Below are positions 16,096 through 25,170 of a stretch of 64,000 bases of DNA, in pieces. Numbering within the stretch: the stretch's first letter is position 1; each line of letters begins with the position of its first letter. This stretch comes from an uncultured Lachnospiraceae bacterium (GTDB lineage Bacteria; Bacillota; Clostridia; Lachnospirales; Lachnospiraceae). Below the pieces are notes generated by a model. It worked only from the letters and a program-made list of their open reading frames with translations. It did no database searches and had not been told where the DNA came from. The stretch spans positions 62,001-126,000 of the forward strand of contig CAMJHQ010000004.1 in the NCBI GenBank assembly GCA_946405625.1, read 5' to 3'. The translations under genes were made by a program, and so were the position numbers.

Positions 16096-18618
16096 TTACT
16101 GTTCCCGGGATAACGCAGCCATTCCGGCAAGCGCCTGTCCTACACAGATTCCTCCGTCATTCGGTGGTATCAGACTGTGGCGTAGAACTTTCAGCCCGGA
16201 TTTTTTAAGTCCTTCATCAACAAGACCGAGAAGAAGCTTATTCTGAAATACACCTCCGCTCAAAGCTATCGTTCTTATTCCTGTTTTATCTGAATATCTT
16301 ATACAACTTTCAATGATATATCCGGCAAGCTTCGAATGGAACATATAGGCAAGCCTGCCTCTATCCTCTCCATTCAGGACTCTGACCGCAATATCTCTTG
16401 CAAGACTGCTTGTAAAATCCTTCGATATATCAAGTCCTTCAGCGGCGGTAAAGCTTATCTTGTCCAAATTCTTCTTCAGATATCTTTCTGCCTCAAACAT
16501 CAGCGCAGTTGAAGCTTCTCCTTCAAAGGTCGAGCTTCTTCTGATTCCGAGTATCGCACTTACCGCATCGAATAGTCTTCCTGCACTTGTCGAGATAATG
16601 CTGTTTATTCCGGTCCTCGCCATATTCTCCAGAAGTGAGAATTCCATAGGCGAACACAGTTTCAGATCATTACATATCACTTCTTTGCCAAGTGAGGCAT
16701 GAGCTTTGATTTCCGGATCAGAAGGATTCTCCGTTCCTTCCGCATTCATGTCTGCTGCTTTAGTTCCCGCAAAATCGCCGAGCAGCGATGCCGCAATCCT
16801 CCATCCTTCCTTCGAAGAAAGATCTCCTCCGCTTTGTATGAACGGTGTGATGGAACCAAGTCTCTCAAATCCCGACACACTGCATCTGAGAAATTCTCCT
16901 CCCCATATTGTACCGTCGGTTCCGTAACCCGTTCCGTCAAAGGAAACTCCGATCACTTCATCCAAATGATCATTCTCAGCCATACATGAAAGTATATGCG
17001 CATAATGATGCTGAATCTTCATAACCGGAAGTCCAAGTGACTCTGCTGCTGCAGTAGTATTATACTTCGGATGCATGTCACATACAACCAGTGAAGGCTC
17101 TGCCTCAAGAAGTGACTGCATTCTCGTAATTGACTCTTCAAGTGCATTTACGGTTCTGATATCCTCCATATCACCAACATATGCAGATGGGTATATAAGC
17201 GAATTCTTCGCTATCGCAAATGTATTCTTCAGTTCGCCTCCGACTGCAAGTACGCATCCTTTAAGCGTGCTCATATCTTCCGGCTTACTGCTTATCATAA
17301 CCGGAAGCGGTGCAAATCCTCTTGACCTTCTGATCATATAAGGGCGTCCCTTATAGAAATCGGTAACAGAGTCATCCGCTCTCGTTCTTATCATTCTGTC
17401 ATTGGATAAAATGTAATCCGTGAAGTCATATATTTCGGAAAGTGCATCCTCGTCGGTTCTGCATATAGGTGCTCCGGATGCATTTGCACTTGTCATAACA
17501 AGACAGTCCGACACTTCATACTCATCATCATAATCAAAGAGAAGCATGTGGATCGGCGTATACGGGAGCATGACACCGACATAAGGATTATCGGGTGCCA
17601 CCGACTCGGCAAGACTTGTATGCGAAGCAACGTTTGCAGCATCACTCAATCTTTTTTCAAGTAATACTATCGGTTTCTGATATCCTGTAAGAAGCTCTCT
17701 TATCTTACCTGCCTCAGAACCTTCGGGATTCTCAGGTCTCGCTTCAACCGGGATCATAGTACCGAACAGATCATCTTCAAGTTTACATTCCCTGAGGACT
17801 GTTTCCATATTTTTCATCATGACCGCAAAAGGCTTCATCGGTCTATGTTTTAACATTCTAAGTCTTGCAACAGCTTCTTCGCTCTTTGCATCACAGGCAA
17901 GATGAAATCCACCGATTCCCTTTACGGCAACTATCTTTCCTTCGGAAAGTGCACGTCTCGCCGCAGTTATCGCATTTCTGCCGCGAGCTGTAATTCTGCT
18001 TTCCCCATTCTTTTCATTTCCGCTGTTCTTGTCATTTTTGCCATTCACGTCACCGGTTTCGATCAGATATACCGACGGTCCGCAGTTCGGACAGCATACA
18101 GGCTGAGCATCATAGCGTCTTGTTTCCGGATGAGTATATTCATACTCGCATTCCGGACACATTTCAAAATCCTTCATGCTGGTACGTTCTCTGTCATATG
18201 GCATGGAGTCAAGAATAGTAAGCCTCGGTCCGCAGTTGGTACAGTTAATGAAAGGATGCATATATCTGCGATTCGACTTATCATAGAGCTCTCTCTTGCA
18301 TTCCTCACAGATAGCAATATCCGGCGAAACAAATATATCCCCTTCATCTCTCTCGCTTTCAATGATTTCAAATGAATCAAATCCGTCCATATCACATTCA
18401 CGGCTTATTATATTAAGTATCACTGCTCTATCGGGCGGTGTATGCCTCAGTGCATCGAAGAGCGTTCCGACATTATCTCCCTGTGCGAATATTTCAACAT
18501 AGGATCCTTTATTTGCAACTGTTCCGGTTATTTCATTATCCTTGCATATCCTGCTGACAAAAGGTCTGAAGCCAACGCCCTGAACTATTCCGTATACTCT
18601 TATCATATATGTAAGCAC
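16096..18618 (-). CDS. hypF: HypF carbamoyltransferase
   Basis: An 840-residue protein with the complete HypF domain order: acylphosphatase (RVYGIVQGVGFRPFV, to about 95), two C4 zinc fingers (CEECKRELYD to CCPNCGP, about 108-180), YrdC-like domain (about 210-400) and Kae1-like carbamoyltransferase (HHYAHILSCMAEN, SFDGTGYGTDGTIWGGEF, LSGGVFQN). It uses carbamoyl phosphate and ATP to carbamoylate the HypE C-terminal Cys. GTG 18618 lies 8 nt after AGGAGG; ATG 18606 is the alternative. It follows the last nitrogenase-like gene by 64 bp. Confidence 0.94.
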   Translation of the reverse strand: MLTYMIRVYGIVQGVGFRPFVSRICKDNEITGTVANKGSYVEIFAQGDNVGTLFDALRHTPPDRAVILNIISRECDMDGFDSFEIIESERDEGDIFVSPDIAICEECKRELYDKSNRRYMHPFINCTNCGPRLTILDSMPYDRERTSMKDFEMCPECEYEYTHPETRRYDAQPVCCPNCGPSVYLIETGDVNGKNDKNSGNEKNGESRITARGRNAITAARRALSEGKIVAVKGIGGFHLACDAKSEEAVARLRMLKHRPMKPFAVMMKNMETVLRECKLEDDLFGTMIPVEARPENPEGSEAGKIRELLTGYQKPIVLLEKRLSDAANVASHTSLAESVAPDNPYVGVMLPYTPIHMLLFDYDDEYEVSDCLVMTSANASGAPICRTDEDALSEIYDFTDYILSNDRMIRTRADDSVTDFYKGRPYMIRRSRGFAPLPVMISSKPEDMSTLKGCVLAVGGELKNTFAIAKNSLIYPSAYVGDMEDIRTVNALEESITRMQSLLEAEPSLVVCDMHPKYNTTAAAESLGLPVMKIQHHYAHILSCMAENDHLDEVIGVSFDGTGYGTDGTIWGGEFLRCSVSGFERLGSITPFIQSGGDLSSKEGWRIAASLLGDFAGTKAADMNAEGTENPSDPEIKAHASLGKEVICNDLKLCSPMEFSLLENMARTGINSIISTSAGRLFDAVSAILGIRRSSTFEGEASTALMFEAERYLKKNLDKISFTAAEGLDISKDFTSSLARDIAVRVLNGEDRGRLAYMFHSKLAGYIIESCIRYSDKTGIRTIALSGGVFQNKLLLGLVDEGLKKSGLKVLRHSLIPPNDGGICVGQALAGMAALSREQ

Positions 18619-18682
18619 CGACTTCACCTCCTTTTCACTCCTGTTGTTATACTCTGATTTATGGTTAATCCTTATTACATCA

Positions 18683-19888
18683 TCAGCTGTTGTATTTCAG
18701 TTCATGAATTGTTCTGCCTTCATCGAGCGGTCTGCCCGATATTGCAAAATGCGGAAATTCAATAAACCTGCCTTTAAATCCCGCTGCTGTAAGCAGTCTC
18801 TTAATATCTTCATCTGCAATCACTGCATCATAGTCTTCTTCAGATATGAGTTCCCAAAGATCATCTTCTCCCGAAAGTCTTATATCTCCGGATTCCTTAT
18901 AATCATCATCCTGCATAAAGAATGTGGCGCAATTAATACTGAGCCTTACATTTTCTTTATTACTTACATTTCGTATGATATTACGTACTTCGTTTGCAGC
19001 AAACTGAGAATGAATGATAAGTACTCTCTTCTCATCTTTTTCATCAGATAAAGACTCTGTATATTCTTTCACTTCCGAAACAACACTGTCCGGAACAAAA
19101 GGATATCCGACTTCATAAGGAACACCAAACTCTTTCTTCAGATATTCCGCTGCTTTAATCCCCGCAGCACTTACCACAAGATTCTTCTTTGCTTCAGGTG
19201 CTTTTCTGATTTCCTCAAGCCCTGTTCCCATTGAATAAATGACAGCCTCATCTATTCCGTAATTCTTCAGTCCCTGAATCAGTGGCTCAGATGTAGAATA
19301 TCCTGTTTCAAGCGGTGTAGCTCCGATCACTCCGATGAGCGAACACAACTCTACTTCTTCTACTTTGGCATTTCCGGATGCTTCTGCTGCCGGCTCCGGT
19401 TTTGTGCCGTCCGGTGTGGAAGTTTCAGCATCTAAAATATCCGCTCCTGCGAATTCACGAAAGAGCTTATCCCAGGCTTCACTCTCGCCCTCATCGTAAT
19501 ATTTCGTTCCGACAGCATTTACGGTTATGCACGGAACTCCCGTTTTCTTTTCCGCCATTCTCTTAAGTGCCTTCATATCGGTACCGATAACGGCAGGGAC
19601 AGGTGTTGCAACGATTGCCGTAAACTTACATTTAAGAGTATCCTGTGCATCGGAAAGCTTTTGTATCAGCTTGTCATCGCGTCCCATTATTGCATCCATA
19701 TCACGAAGTCCCGCACTGAACACAGCACTTTTCTTCATGAACCATCTTGGTTCATCAAAACCGCAGATATTTCCTGCACATCCTCCTGCATCGCAGATAA
19801 CGATGATTCCTCCAAGCTCATATAAGACACCGCATGCTCCCGACTGATCCGGAGCAAAGGGTGATAAATATTTAAGCATTTTCTTCAT
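18683..19888 (-). CDS. Nitrogenase component 1-type oxidoreductase, beta-like subunit 2
   Basis: A 401-residue member of PF00148 resembling NifK/NifE-type chains. Cysteines at 19, 32, 37, 42 and 87 include two at P-cluster-like positions (SGACGVLYELGG, DAGGCAGN). The third conserved position is not Cys: ATPVPAVIGTD replaces the nitrogenase TTC.AE.IGDD segment. A Pro/Ala/Glu-rich insertion lies at about 155-175. It starts at 19888 after GGAGG, 20 bp downstream of the alpha-like partner, so they probably form a heterotetramer. The missing nifEN/nifB context argues against nitrogen fixation. Confidence 0.8.
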   Translation of the reverse strand: MKKMLKYLSPFAPDQSGACGVLYELGGIIVICDAGGCAGNICGFDEPRWFMKKSAVFSAGLRDMDAIMGRDDKLIQKLSDAQDTLKCKFTAIVATPVPAVIGTDMKALKRMAEKKTGVPCITVNAVGTKYYDEGESEAWDKLFREFAGADILDAETSTPDGTKPEPAAEASGNAKVEEVELCSLIGVIGATPLETGYSTSEPLIQGLKNYGIDEAVIYSMGTGLEEIRKAPEAKKNLVVSAAGIKAAEYLKKEFGVPYEVGYPFVPDSVVSEVKEYTESLSDEKDEKRVLIIHSQFAANEVRNIIRNVSNKENVRLSINCATFFMQDDDYKESGDIRLSGEDDLWELISEEDYDAVIADEDIKRLLTAAGFKGRFIEFPHFAISGRPLDEGRTIHELKYNS

Positions 19889-19908
19889 TGATCAAATCCT
19901 CCGGTAAA

Positions 19909-21189
19909 TCAGCCAAGCTTTTCCGACAGTCTGTTGAAAAGCTTTATAACTCCGTCATATCCGAAAGGCTGCTCATCATCGCACCAGTCAATTCCCGGAG
20001 TATCCGGATGATAATATGCCGAGTCCGCTCCGATATAGCAGTCAACCTTCTCTTCCTCATAATGAAGCATGGAAGGGGACAGATTAGAATATACCTTTGT
20101 CTCGGGACTAAGCTCTGCAAGGCGTTTCAGGAATCTGAAATTCAGTTCTCCGATAGTCGCAAAGATTTCCTTAACCTCAAAACCTTCTTCAATAAGCATA
20201 AGAGCCATTTCGATAGGATCTCCGTTCTGTATCTCACCGACCGCAAAGCTCTTCTTTCCGTGCTTTTCTCTGAATGCATCAATTACATTACGTGCATTTT
20301 CAAAATATTCGGTGTCATCAAGTTCTACGCCGATAGCCTGTCCGAGAAGTCTGTACTGGTTTCTGATCTTATCGGTTCTATAGAGCCTGAGCAGCTCGAT
20401 AAAGGGAATCCCCAGTCTTTCCTGCATGTCCTGTGCGGCAGCTCTTGCTTCCGGATTTAAAACCAGATTAAAGTTTGCTTTCGACAGCTCATGATATTCA
20501 TCAATATTATTGCATCGTGACAGCTCTCGTATATTTTTAATCCCTACTGACTTCATAAGCGGATAAAGCTCTGACGAATCAAAAAGCGGAGTAAAATATC
20601 CGAGCAGATTCATATCTGCCGAATTCCTCTTCTCTCTTTTCTCAAGAAGTGAATATACCGAAGTTCTGACTGCAGCCATCGGTGGAAGTCTCTTCTCTCT
20701 GGTCAGTGCATACATATAGCAGGCAACCGCCGGAATTCCCGTTTTCTCCGTAACCTTCCTGCAGACTCTTTCCATATCCGTTCCGAGCAGCGCATCAACG
20801 CATGTGATACATATCATTATTGCCGATGGTTTCTTCGGAAGAACCGATAGCATTTCTTCCGCAGCCTGAGGAATCTTTGTCAAATGTCTGCCCGTTACTA
20901 TATCCGTATCATCCAGAAGCTGGAAGAAAAATCTGTCTCTATATTCAGGCGTTGAACGGAAAAGCGATGTATTCCTGCCGCAGCAGCCCGGTGATACCAG
21001 CAGCATCACAGAATCAGGTACCGCAAGTCCCGCACGCTTAACTCCGAAGCCCTTTGCACCCGGAGAGTTAAATGCAAGCGTTGCCGGAGAACTGTATATC
21101 AGATGCTCCGAACTCTTTAATTCTCCCGGCAGAGCCATAAGTCCGGCCTCCGCAAGTTCCTTTGCAGTTTTATAAAACGCCTTGGTCAT
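19909..21189 (-). CDS. Nitrogenase component 1-type oxidoreductase, alpha-like subunit 2
   Basis: A 426-residue PF00148 protein. Candidate iron-sulfur ligands are C69/C70 (SPGCCGRN) and C127/C130 (ICITCVDALLGTD), the latter aligning with NifD C154. It has the family pattern of three Rossmann-like domains but little else in common with NifD; no FeMo-cofactor Cys/His site could be recognised. It lies 26 bp after the NifH-like gene and 20 bp before its beta-like partner. The substrate is unknown; other nitrogenase-like enzymes reduce tetrapyrroles or methylthioalkanes. Confidence 0.8.
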   Translation of the reverse strand: MTKAFYKTAKELAEAGLMALPGELKSSEHLIYSSPATLAFNSPGAKGFGVKRAGLAVPDSVMLLVSPGCCGRNTSLFRSTPEYRDRFFFQLLDDTDIVTGRHLTKIPQAAEEMLSVLPKKPSAIMICITCVDALLGTDMERVCRKVTEKTGIPAVACYMYALTREKRLPPMAAVRTSVYSLLEKREKRNSADMNLLGYFTPLFDSSELYPLMKSVGIKNIRELSRCNNIDEYHELSKANFNLVLNPEARAAAQDMQERLGIPFIELLRLYRTDKIRNQYRLLGQAIGVELDDTEYFENARNVIDAFREKHGKKSFAVGEIQNGDPIEMALMLIEEGFEVKEIFATIGELNFRFLKRLAELSPETKVYSNLSPSMLHYEEEKVDCYIGADSAYYHPDTPGIDWCDDEQPFGYDGVIKLFNRLSEKLG

Positions 21190-21215
21190 CTCTGTTACCT
21201 TTCAGATTCAAAAGA

Positions 21216-21983
21216 TTAATTATCGGACTTCTCATCCTCTTCGATAAGGAGTCTTGCGAGGTCGAGAAATCTCTTACTTACTTCAAGTGTCGGGTCGCCT
21301 TCGATAACAGTCTTTCCCTGATCCTCATAATGAATAATGTCATTTGTTCTCGGAATATCCGCTATTATCGGAAGACCTGTTCTTTCCGCAAAGGCACGTA
21401 CCTTTTCCTCCTCACCCTCGACAGCTCTGCGGTTCATAACGATGCCTCTTACCTTTGCATAGCTTCTGTCCTGAAAATTCTTAACCGCACTGTTTATATT
21501 GTCTGCCGCATAAAGGGCCATCTTCTCACCGGATGTAACTATCAGAACCTTATCGGCATAGCCCTCTCTTATAGGTGCGGCAAATCCTCCGCATACTACA
21601 TCTCCGAGAACATCATAGAGGATTGCATCCGGCTTATATTTCTTATTAAGCTCCAATTCTTCAAGCAGGGAAAATGTAGTTATTATTCCTCTTCCCGCAC
21701 ATCCGAGCCCCGGTGTAGGTCCCCCCGTTTCTATACATACAACTCCGCCGAAACCTTCTCTTGTTATCTGGTCCAGCGAGGTCGGTTCCTCGTCATGTTC
21801 TCTCATATAATTCATAACCGGTGTCACTGGATTTCCCGCAAGAAGATTAGCTGTGGAATCAGCCTTCGGATCACATCCTATCTGTATTACCTTCTTACCG
21901 AGGGATGCCAGTGCAGCCGAAAGGTTTGATGTAACCGTCGACTTACCTATACCACCCTTACCGTAAATGGCAACCTTGATCAT
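21216..21983 (-). CDS. NifH-like iron protein 1
   Basis: A 255-residue NifH/BchL-type reductase: P-loop GKGGIGKST (residues 8-16), [10 protein letters not shown], and the [4Fe-4S] ligands C95 (GLGCAGRGI) and C131 (GDVVCGGFA). R98 next to C95 corresponds to the arginine that DraT ADP-ribosylates in classical NifH. It should couple ATP hydrolysis to single-electron delivery to the neighbouring component-1 proteins. It lies between the two alpha/beta pairs, with AAGGAG upstream of the ATG. A second paralogue is encoded at 25171-25923. Confidence 0.93.
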   Translation of the reverse strand: MIKVAIYGKGGIGKSTVTSNLSAALASLGKKVIQIGCDPKADSTANLLAGNPVTPVMNYMREHDEEPTSLDQITREGFGGVVCIETGGPTPGLGCAGRGIITTFSLLEELELNKKYKPDAILYDVLGDVVCGGFAAPIREGYADKVLIVTSGEKMALYAADNINSAVKNFQDRSYAKVRGIVMNRRAVEGEEEKVRAFAERTGLPIIADIPRTNDIIHYEDQGKTVIEGDPTLEVSKRFLDLARLLIEEDEKSDN

Positions 21984-22021
21984 AATTTCAAACTCCTTTA
22001 TCTTTTCTACGAAATTAAAGC

Positions 22022-23245
22022 TTATCCGATATCCTTCAGAAAACCAAGTTTCGTATCTATCATATTCTTTTCAAACTTTTTAAAGCATCTTCCCGAAAAT
22101 GCATCATGCGGGATTTCAATAAACTTCTTTCCTTTACATATCGGTCTGAAGAGCGGGTCTCCGATGATAATGTCGGATTTCTCTATTTCTTTTTCGAGAC
22201 GGTCTTCATCATCACAGGATATATCTCCAAAAAACTCTGTACCACCGACTGTCCTTACCGATGAATCATCTTTAAGCTGAGACATATCCCCGTCACCTAC
22301 AGTTTCAAGTACTCTCGTACCATATCCTGTTTCCAGTGATATGGCGGCAGCAAGCGACGCTGCAAGAACGCTCTCACCCAAAACCGCAATCCGATTATCA
22401 TAAAGCCTGCACTCATCCGCGATACTTATCTCTGAATATGTTTCTCCGGTCATAGCAGCCTCTCCCACACATTTCAGCTTTTCTATAATAAGCTTCGGAA
22501 GCTTCTCTCCATATGGAGTTCCTACCACAAAAGGAATCCCGTATCTTTTTTCCAAGCTTTCCGCAAGTGCTCTTCCCGAAGATGAAACGACAAGGCTTAC
22601 ATCTGCTATGATTAATCGTCTCACTTCATCAAGTGAAGTTCCCATTCCGATACATGCATTAACCGTAAGACCTTCTCTCTCAATCCAGTTACGTATTATC
22701 AGGTCGGTCCCCAGCGGAAAATCAAGCGGTGTCATTCCCAGAATATTAACACTGATCTTCCTGCCGATCTTCGATTCCGGTACATCCGAAGACTCATCTT
22801 TTGCAGTAAATCTCTCTGACAGAGTAAGAAATGCATTTCCTGCTCCGGTTATGTAGCTCTGCATTCCGTTTGTCTTAACATTGAAACTCGGTATGCCTGT
22901 ACGGCATTCAACCTCATATGCGATCGCATCCATATCTATGCCTATCATAGCGGGCATCGGCGAAGCACATATCGCTATATATTCCGGATGAAGCTCTTCA
23001 GCCGCTGCAACAAGATCACTGATAAACTTCTCATCATTTCCCATTACTGCGTCATTTTCGGTAAGTCCCGATATAAACATCATACTGTCCATATCGTACC
23101 ATCTCGGTTCATCATGAGTCGTATATGTGGAATTACAACCCGATGCATCATGTATCACTGTCATTCCACCAAATTCATATAGGGCAGAGCATACTCCTGA
23201 TGTATCTGCAGCATATATTGATATTATTCTTGCAGTCTGATTCAT
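22022..23245 (-). CDS. Nitrogenase component 1-type oxidoreductase, beta-like subunit 1
   Basis: A 407-residue PF00148 protein. C19 ([13 protein letters not shown]) and C37 ([10 protein letters not shown], followed by THDEPRW) are P-cluster-like. C93 (AICASPMP) is close to but not at the NifK C153 position, which is Pro. The ATG overlaps the TGA of the upstream alpha-like gene (ATGA), so translation is probably coupled and the two proteins form one complex. An in-frame ATG 21 bp further upstream is less likely. It is clearly paralogous to the chain at 18683-19888. Confidence 0.8.
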   Translation of the reverse strand: MNQTARIISIYAADTSGVCSALYEFGGMTVIHDASGCNSTYTTHDEPRWYDMDSMMFISGLTENDAVMGNDEKFISDLVAAAEELHPEYIAICASPMPAMIGIDMDAIAYEVECRTGIPSFNVKTNGMQSYITGAGNAFLTLSERFTAKDESSDVPESKIGRKISVNILGMTPLDFPLGTDLIIRNWIEREGLTVNACIGMGTSLDEVRRLIIADVSLVVSSSGRALAESLEKRYGIPFVVGTPYGEKLPKLIIEKLKCVGEAAMTGETYSEISIADECRLYDNRIAVLGESVLAASLAAAISLETGYGTRVLETVGDGDMSQLKDDSSVRTVGGTEFFGDISCDDEDRLEKEIEKSDIIIGDPLFRPICKGKKFIEIPHDAFSGRCFKKFEKNMIDTKLGFLKDIG

Positions 23246-24654
23246 AGGCAGCTCTCGCACCCCCATCCCTTATGGCTGATGATCTTCTTTGTTTCTTTCG
23301 GATTCCGATATGCATCTATAAGCAGCTCAGAAAGCTTTTCTACAGCCTGATAGCCATAGCATCCGCCTCCTTCCACTATATCAACGAAGTGCTCCGTCCC
23401 GGTAAAATATGCTGCCTTCTGTCCGATTGCAAGTATCATTTTATCCGCCCCATCTGCAGCACTTCCCGCATCGATTCCTGTCTTACATAATCCCGCATCT
23501 GAGTTCAGATTACATCCGCATCCCGCAGCAAATCTCATAGCAGGATCGTTTGTCGGATATATCATTATATCCGCGCATTTTTCATCTGCGATTATCCTCT
23601 CAAACGCATCTCTTTCATCTGCAGGAAAGTTATCAGAATATATTCTCTTTACATTAAATCCATATTTTATAAGCAGTTCCAAAAGTTCAAGTATGTACGG
23701 ATATGCTGTATAATCTATCGCAATCTCAGTGTCACCGATCAAATCATGAGCTCTTTCCAGCGCAGACCCTGCAGCTGTTTTACGCTCTTCTATCCATTCT
23801 TTTATGACTGCATGTTCAAGACCCAATGATTCTCCGATCATATAGAGGTTCTCATCCAGCTTCTGCTCATCAAATCTGAGCGGAGCACGGAGCCATTTAA
23901 GTCCCAACCTTTCAGAAAGCTGTTTACCTGATGCATCCGCAACCGAAAGATAGGATATCGCCGTACCTGCGGCTCCGAGTTTCAGGTATTCATCGTAGGT
24001 TTTACAATCTGTTATATCCCATATATTTTTTCCTGACATTTCAATCAATGAAACCAGATCAGACTTCTTATCATTCGGGAGGTTGCACCCGATTATTGCA
24101 ACAAGCTTTTCATCCTTATCCTGTTTTTTTACCGATTCATATAGGCTCAGCTTCATCATTGAATCCGGTGACATAGTTTTTCTCATTGTCGGAATCATGA
24201 AGCATTCAACAAAATCTATATCCGGATACATTTCCGATAATTCATCAGTGATCATTGTGAAGTCACAGCCCTCGAACATATGCATACAGCTGAGATAGAT
24301 CAGAATGCATCTCGGATGTTTATCCATTTGATCAACTATATGTGCAGTACCTTCGATAACACGTTTCTCCATCTCTCCGTTCCACATATCCTCTTCACGG
24401 AGAGCCACCCATGACATACGCTCTGTCTCGTTCATTTCGGCTGCAGTAAGGATCACACCTCTGAGGCAGCCCTGGGCACAGACATAAACCTGATGTGATT
24501 CCGGAATCAGCATTCCGGTATGGACGATATTCCATACGCCACGTGCCGGAGCATTGTATTGCAGTCCTTCATAGAAAGGCACCGGAAAATCAATATCCTT
24601 GAGCAGCACGGGCTCCGGGATTCTATGTTCAGTTGTCCGAAGGGATTTGATCAT
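23242..24654 (-). CDS. Nitrogenase component 1-type oxidoreductase, alpha-like subunit 1
   Basis: A 470-residue PF00148 protein. Cysteines at 59 and 63 (YVCAQGCLRGV) and at 123 (LSCMHMFEGCD) match the NifD P-cluster ligand pattern; C116, C130, C151 and C190 are extra. A long frame continues 75 codons upstream through the palindromic leader, but ATG 24654 has GGAGG 5 nt away and the extension encodes hairpin DNA with no domain. It is first gene of the main operon, behind a promoter, an attenuator and a hairpin array. Confidence 0.82.
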   Translation of the reverse strand: MIKSLRTTEHRIPEPVLLKDIDFPVPFYEGLQYNAPARGVWNIVHTGMLIPESHQVYVCAQGCLRGVILTAAEMNETERMSWVALREEDMWNGEMEKRVIEGTAHIVDQMDKHPRCILIYLSCMHMFEGCDFTMITDELSEMYPDIDFVECFMIPTMRKTMSPDSMMKLSLYESVKKQDKDEKLVAIIGCNLPNDKKSDLVSLIEMSGKNIWDITDCKTYDEYLKLGAAGTAISYLSVADASGKQLSERLGLKWLRAPLRFDEQKLDENLYMIGESLGLEHAVIKEWIEERKTAAGSALERAHDLIGDTEIAIDYTAYPYILELLELLIKYGFNVKRIYSDNFPADERDAFERIIADEKCADIMIYPTNDPAMRFAAGCGCNLNSDAGLCKTGIDAGSAADGADKMILAIGQKAAYFTGTEHFVDIVEGGGCYGYQAVEKLSELLIDAYRNPKETKKIISHKGWGCESCL

Positions 24655-24677
24655 GGTTGCCTCCTTAATGGTTGCAT

Positions 24678-24866
24678 ATCTGCTCTTGCACATAAATGTG
24701 CGAGCAGATAAAGGATATTTCGCAATTGATAAATCAATTGCGAAATGATGCGATCTCGTCAAAGCAGCATATCTGCTGAAATCAGATATGTATGTGATAT
24801 TGCATATGTTCCTGCAAGCAAGCTTGCGAACATATGCAATATCACATGCATATGCTTCGCATATGC
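24678..24866 (-). repeat. Array of five long hairpins in the nitrogenase-like operon leader
   Basis: Five inverted repeats lie head to tail: 24678-24709 (13 bp, 2-nt bulge); 24718-24745 (perfect 13 bp, TTTCGCAATTGAT arms); 24768-24790 (8 bp); 24794-24845 (18-bp outer arms plus 5-bp inner stem); 24848-24866 (8-bp GCATATGC arms). They fill nearly all of the leader between attenuator and start codon. None is followed by a T-run in the operon direction, so they are not terminators. Roles in mRNA stability, processing or protein binding are possible. Confidence 0.85.
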
Positions 24867-24888
24867 TGCCTTGCCTCAATTAACGCAC

Positions 24889-25022
24889 AAAAATGCACTC
24901 TTCTACTGATAGAAGAGTGCAGTAATTCCCTATAGAACTATTGCCACATGCTTCTATCTCAAGCTGCGGATGTTTCGTACATCCTATAGGTTTCAATATC
25001 AGGTTGGTATTTGTTTATTTGT
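24889..25022 (-). ncRNA. Riboswitch-like leader with attenuator
   Basis: Predicted minus-strand leader from about 25022. Stem P1 is CCTATAG (24984-24990) / CTATAGG (24929-24935). It encloses a GGATGT/ACATCC hairpin and a GCTT/AAGC hairpin. A perfect 12-bp terminator (24894-24921) with TTTTT follows. The segment GATAGAAG inside the aptamer-like part (24951-24958) is exactly complementary to CTTCTATC in the terminator (24908-24915), so the two folds exclude each other. I do not recognise the class; it lacks the landmarks of TPP, SAM-I, cobalamin, T-box, purine or c-di-GMP-I elements. Confidence 0.55.
24894..24921 (-). terminator. Attenuator terminator before the nitrogenase-like operon
   Basis: Perfect stem TGCACTCTTCTA / TAGAAGAGTGCA with a 4-nt loop, then TTTTTG on the minus strand, about 240 bp before the first start codon. 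There is no gene between it and the promoter, so it must act on leader RNA. Confidence 0.8.
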
Positions 25023-25028
25023 TCTGTT

Positions 25029-25058
25029 ATTTTATCACCTCACACGAGGCTATGTCAA
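25029..25058 (-). promoter_or_regulatory. Promoter of the nitrogenase-like operon
   Basis: TTGACA (25053-25058), 18 bp, TAAAAT (25029-25034) on the minus strand. The spacer holds a CCTC-ACAC-GAGG dyad (25038-25049). Confidence 0.65.
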
Positions 25059-25069
25059 ACCGGTTCAAC
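25054..25069. promoter_or_regulatory. Operator-like dyad at the -35 of the nitrogenase-like operon
   Basis: Minus-strand GTTGAACCGGTTTGAC overlaps TTGACA. It matches 13 of 16 positions of the M56-gene operator at 11971-11986, which suggests the same DNA-binding protein. Confidence 0.45.
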
Positions 25070-25124
25070 ACATTTATATACTTTTCACAGTTCATCATCT
25101 TAATTACCACCAAACTGTATTAAT

Positions 25125-25154
25125 AAAGCCCCGACAGATTCCTGACGGGGCTTT
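25125..25154 (-). terminator. Terminator after NifH-like gene 2
   Basis: AAAGCCCCG (25125-25133) / CGGGGCTTT (25146-25154) with a 12-nt loop, then ATTAAT on the minus strand, 17 bp after the stop. It separates the hydE transcript from the main operon. Confidence 0.85.
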
Positions 25155-25170
25155 CATATCTCATATTGGA

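Noticed and set aside
24655-24879. N-terminal extension of the first alpha-like nitrogenase gene
   Set aside because: The 75 extra codons lie in palindromic leader DNA, have no domain, and a GGAGG-ATG start exists at 24654.
24889-25022. T-box, TPP, SAM-I or cobalamin riboswitch upstream of the nitrogenase-like operon
   Set aside because: The conserved T-box, CUGAGA, SAM-I core and B12-box sequences are absent. A chance ACCTGAT was noted but lacks the rest of the TPP element.
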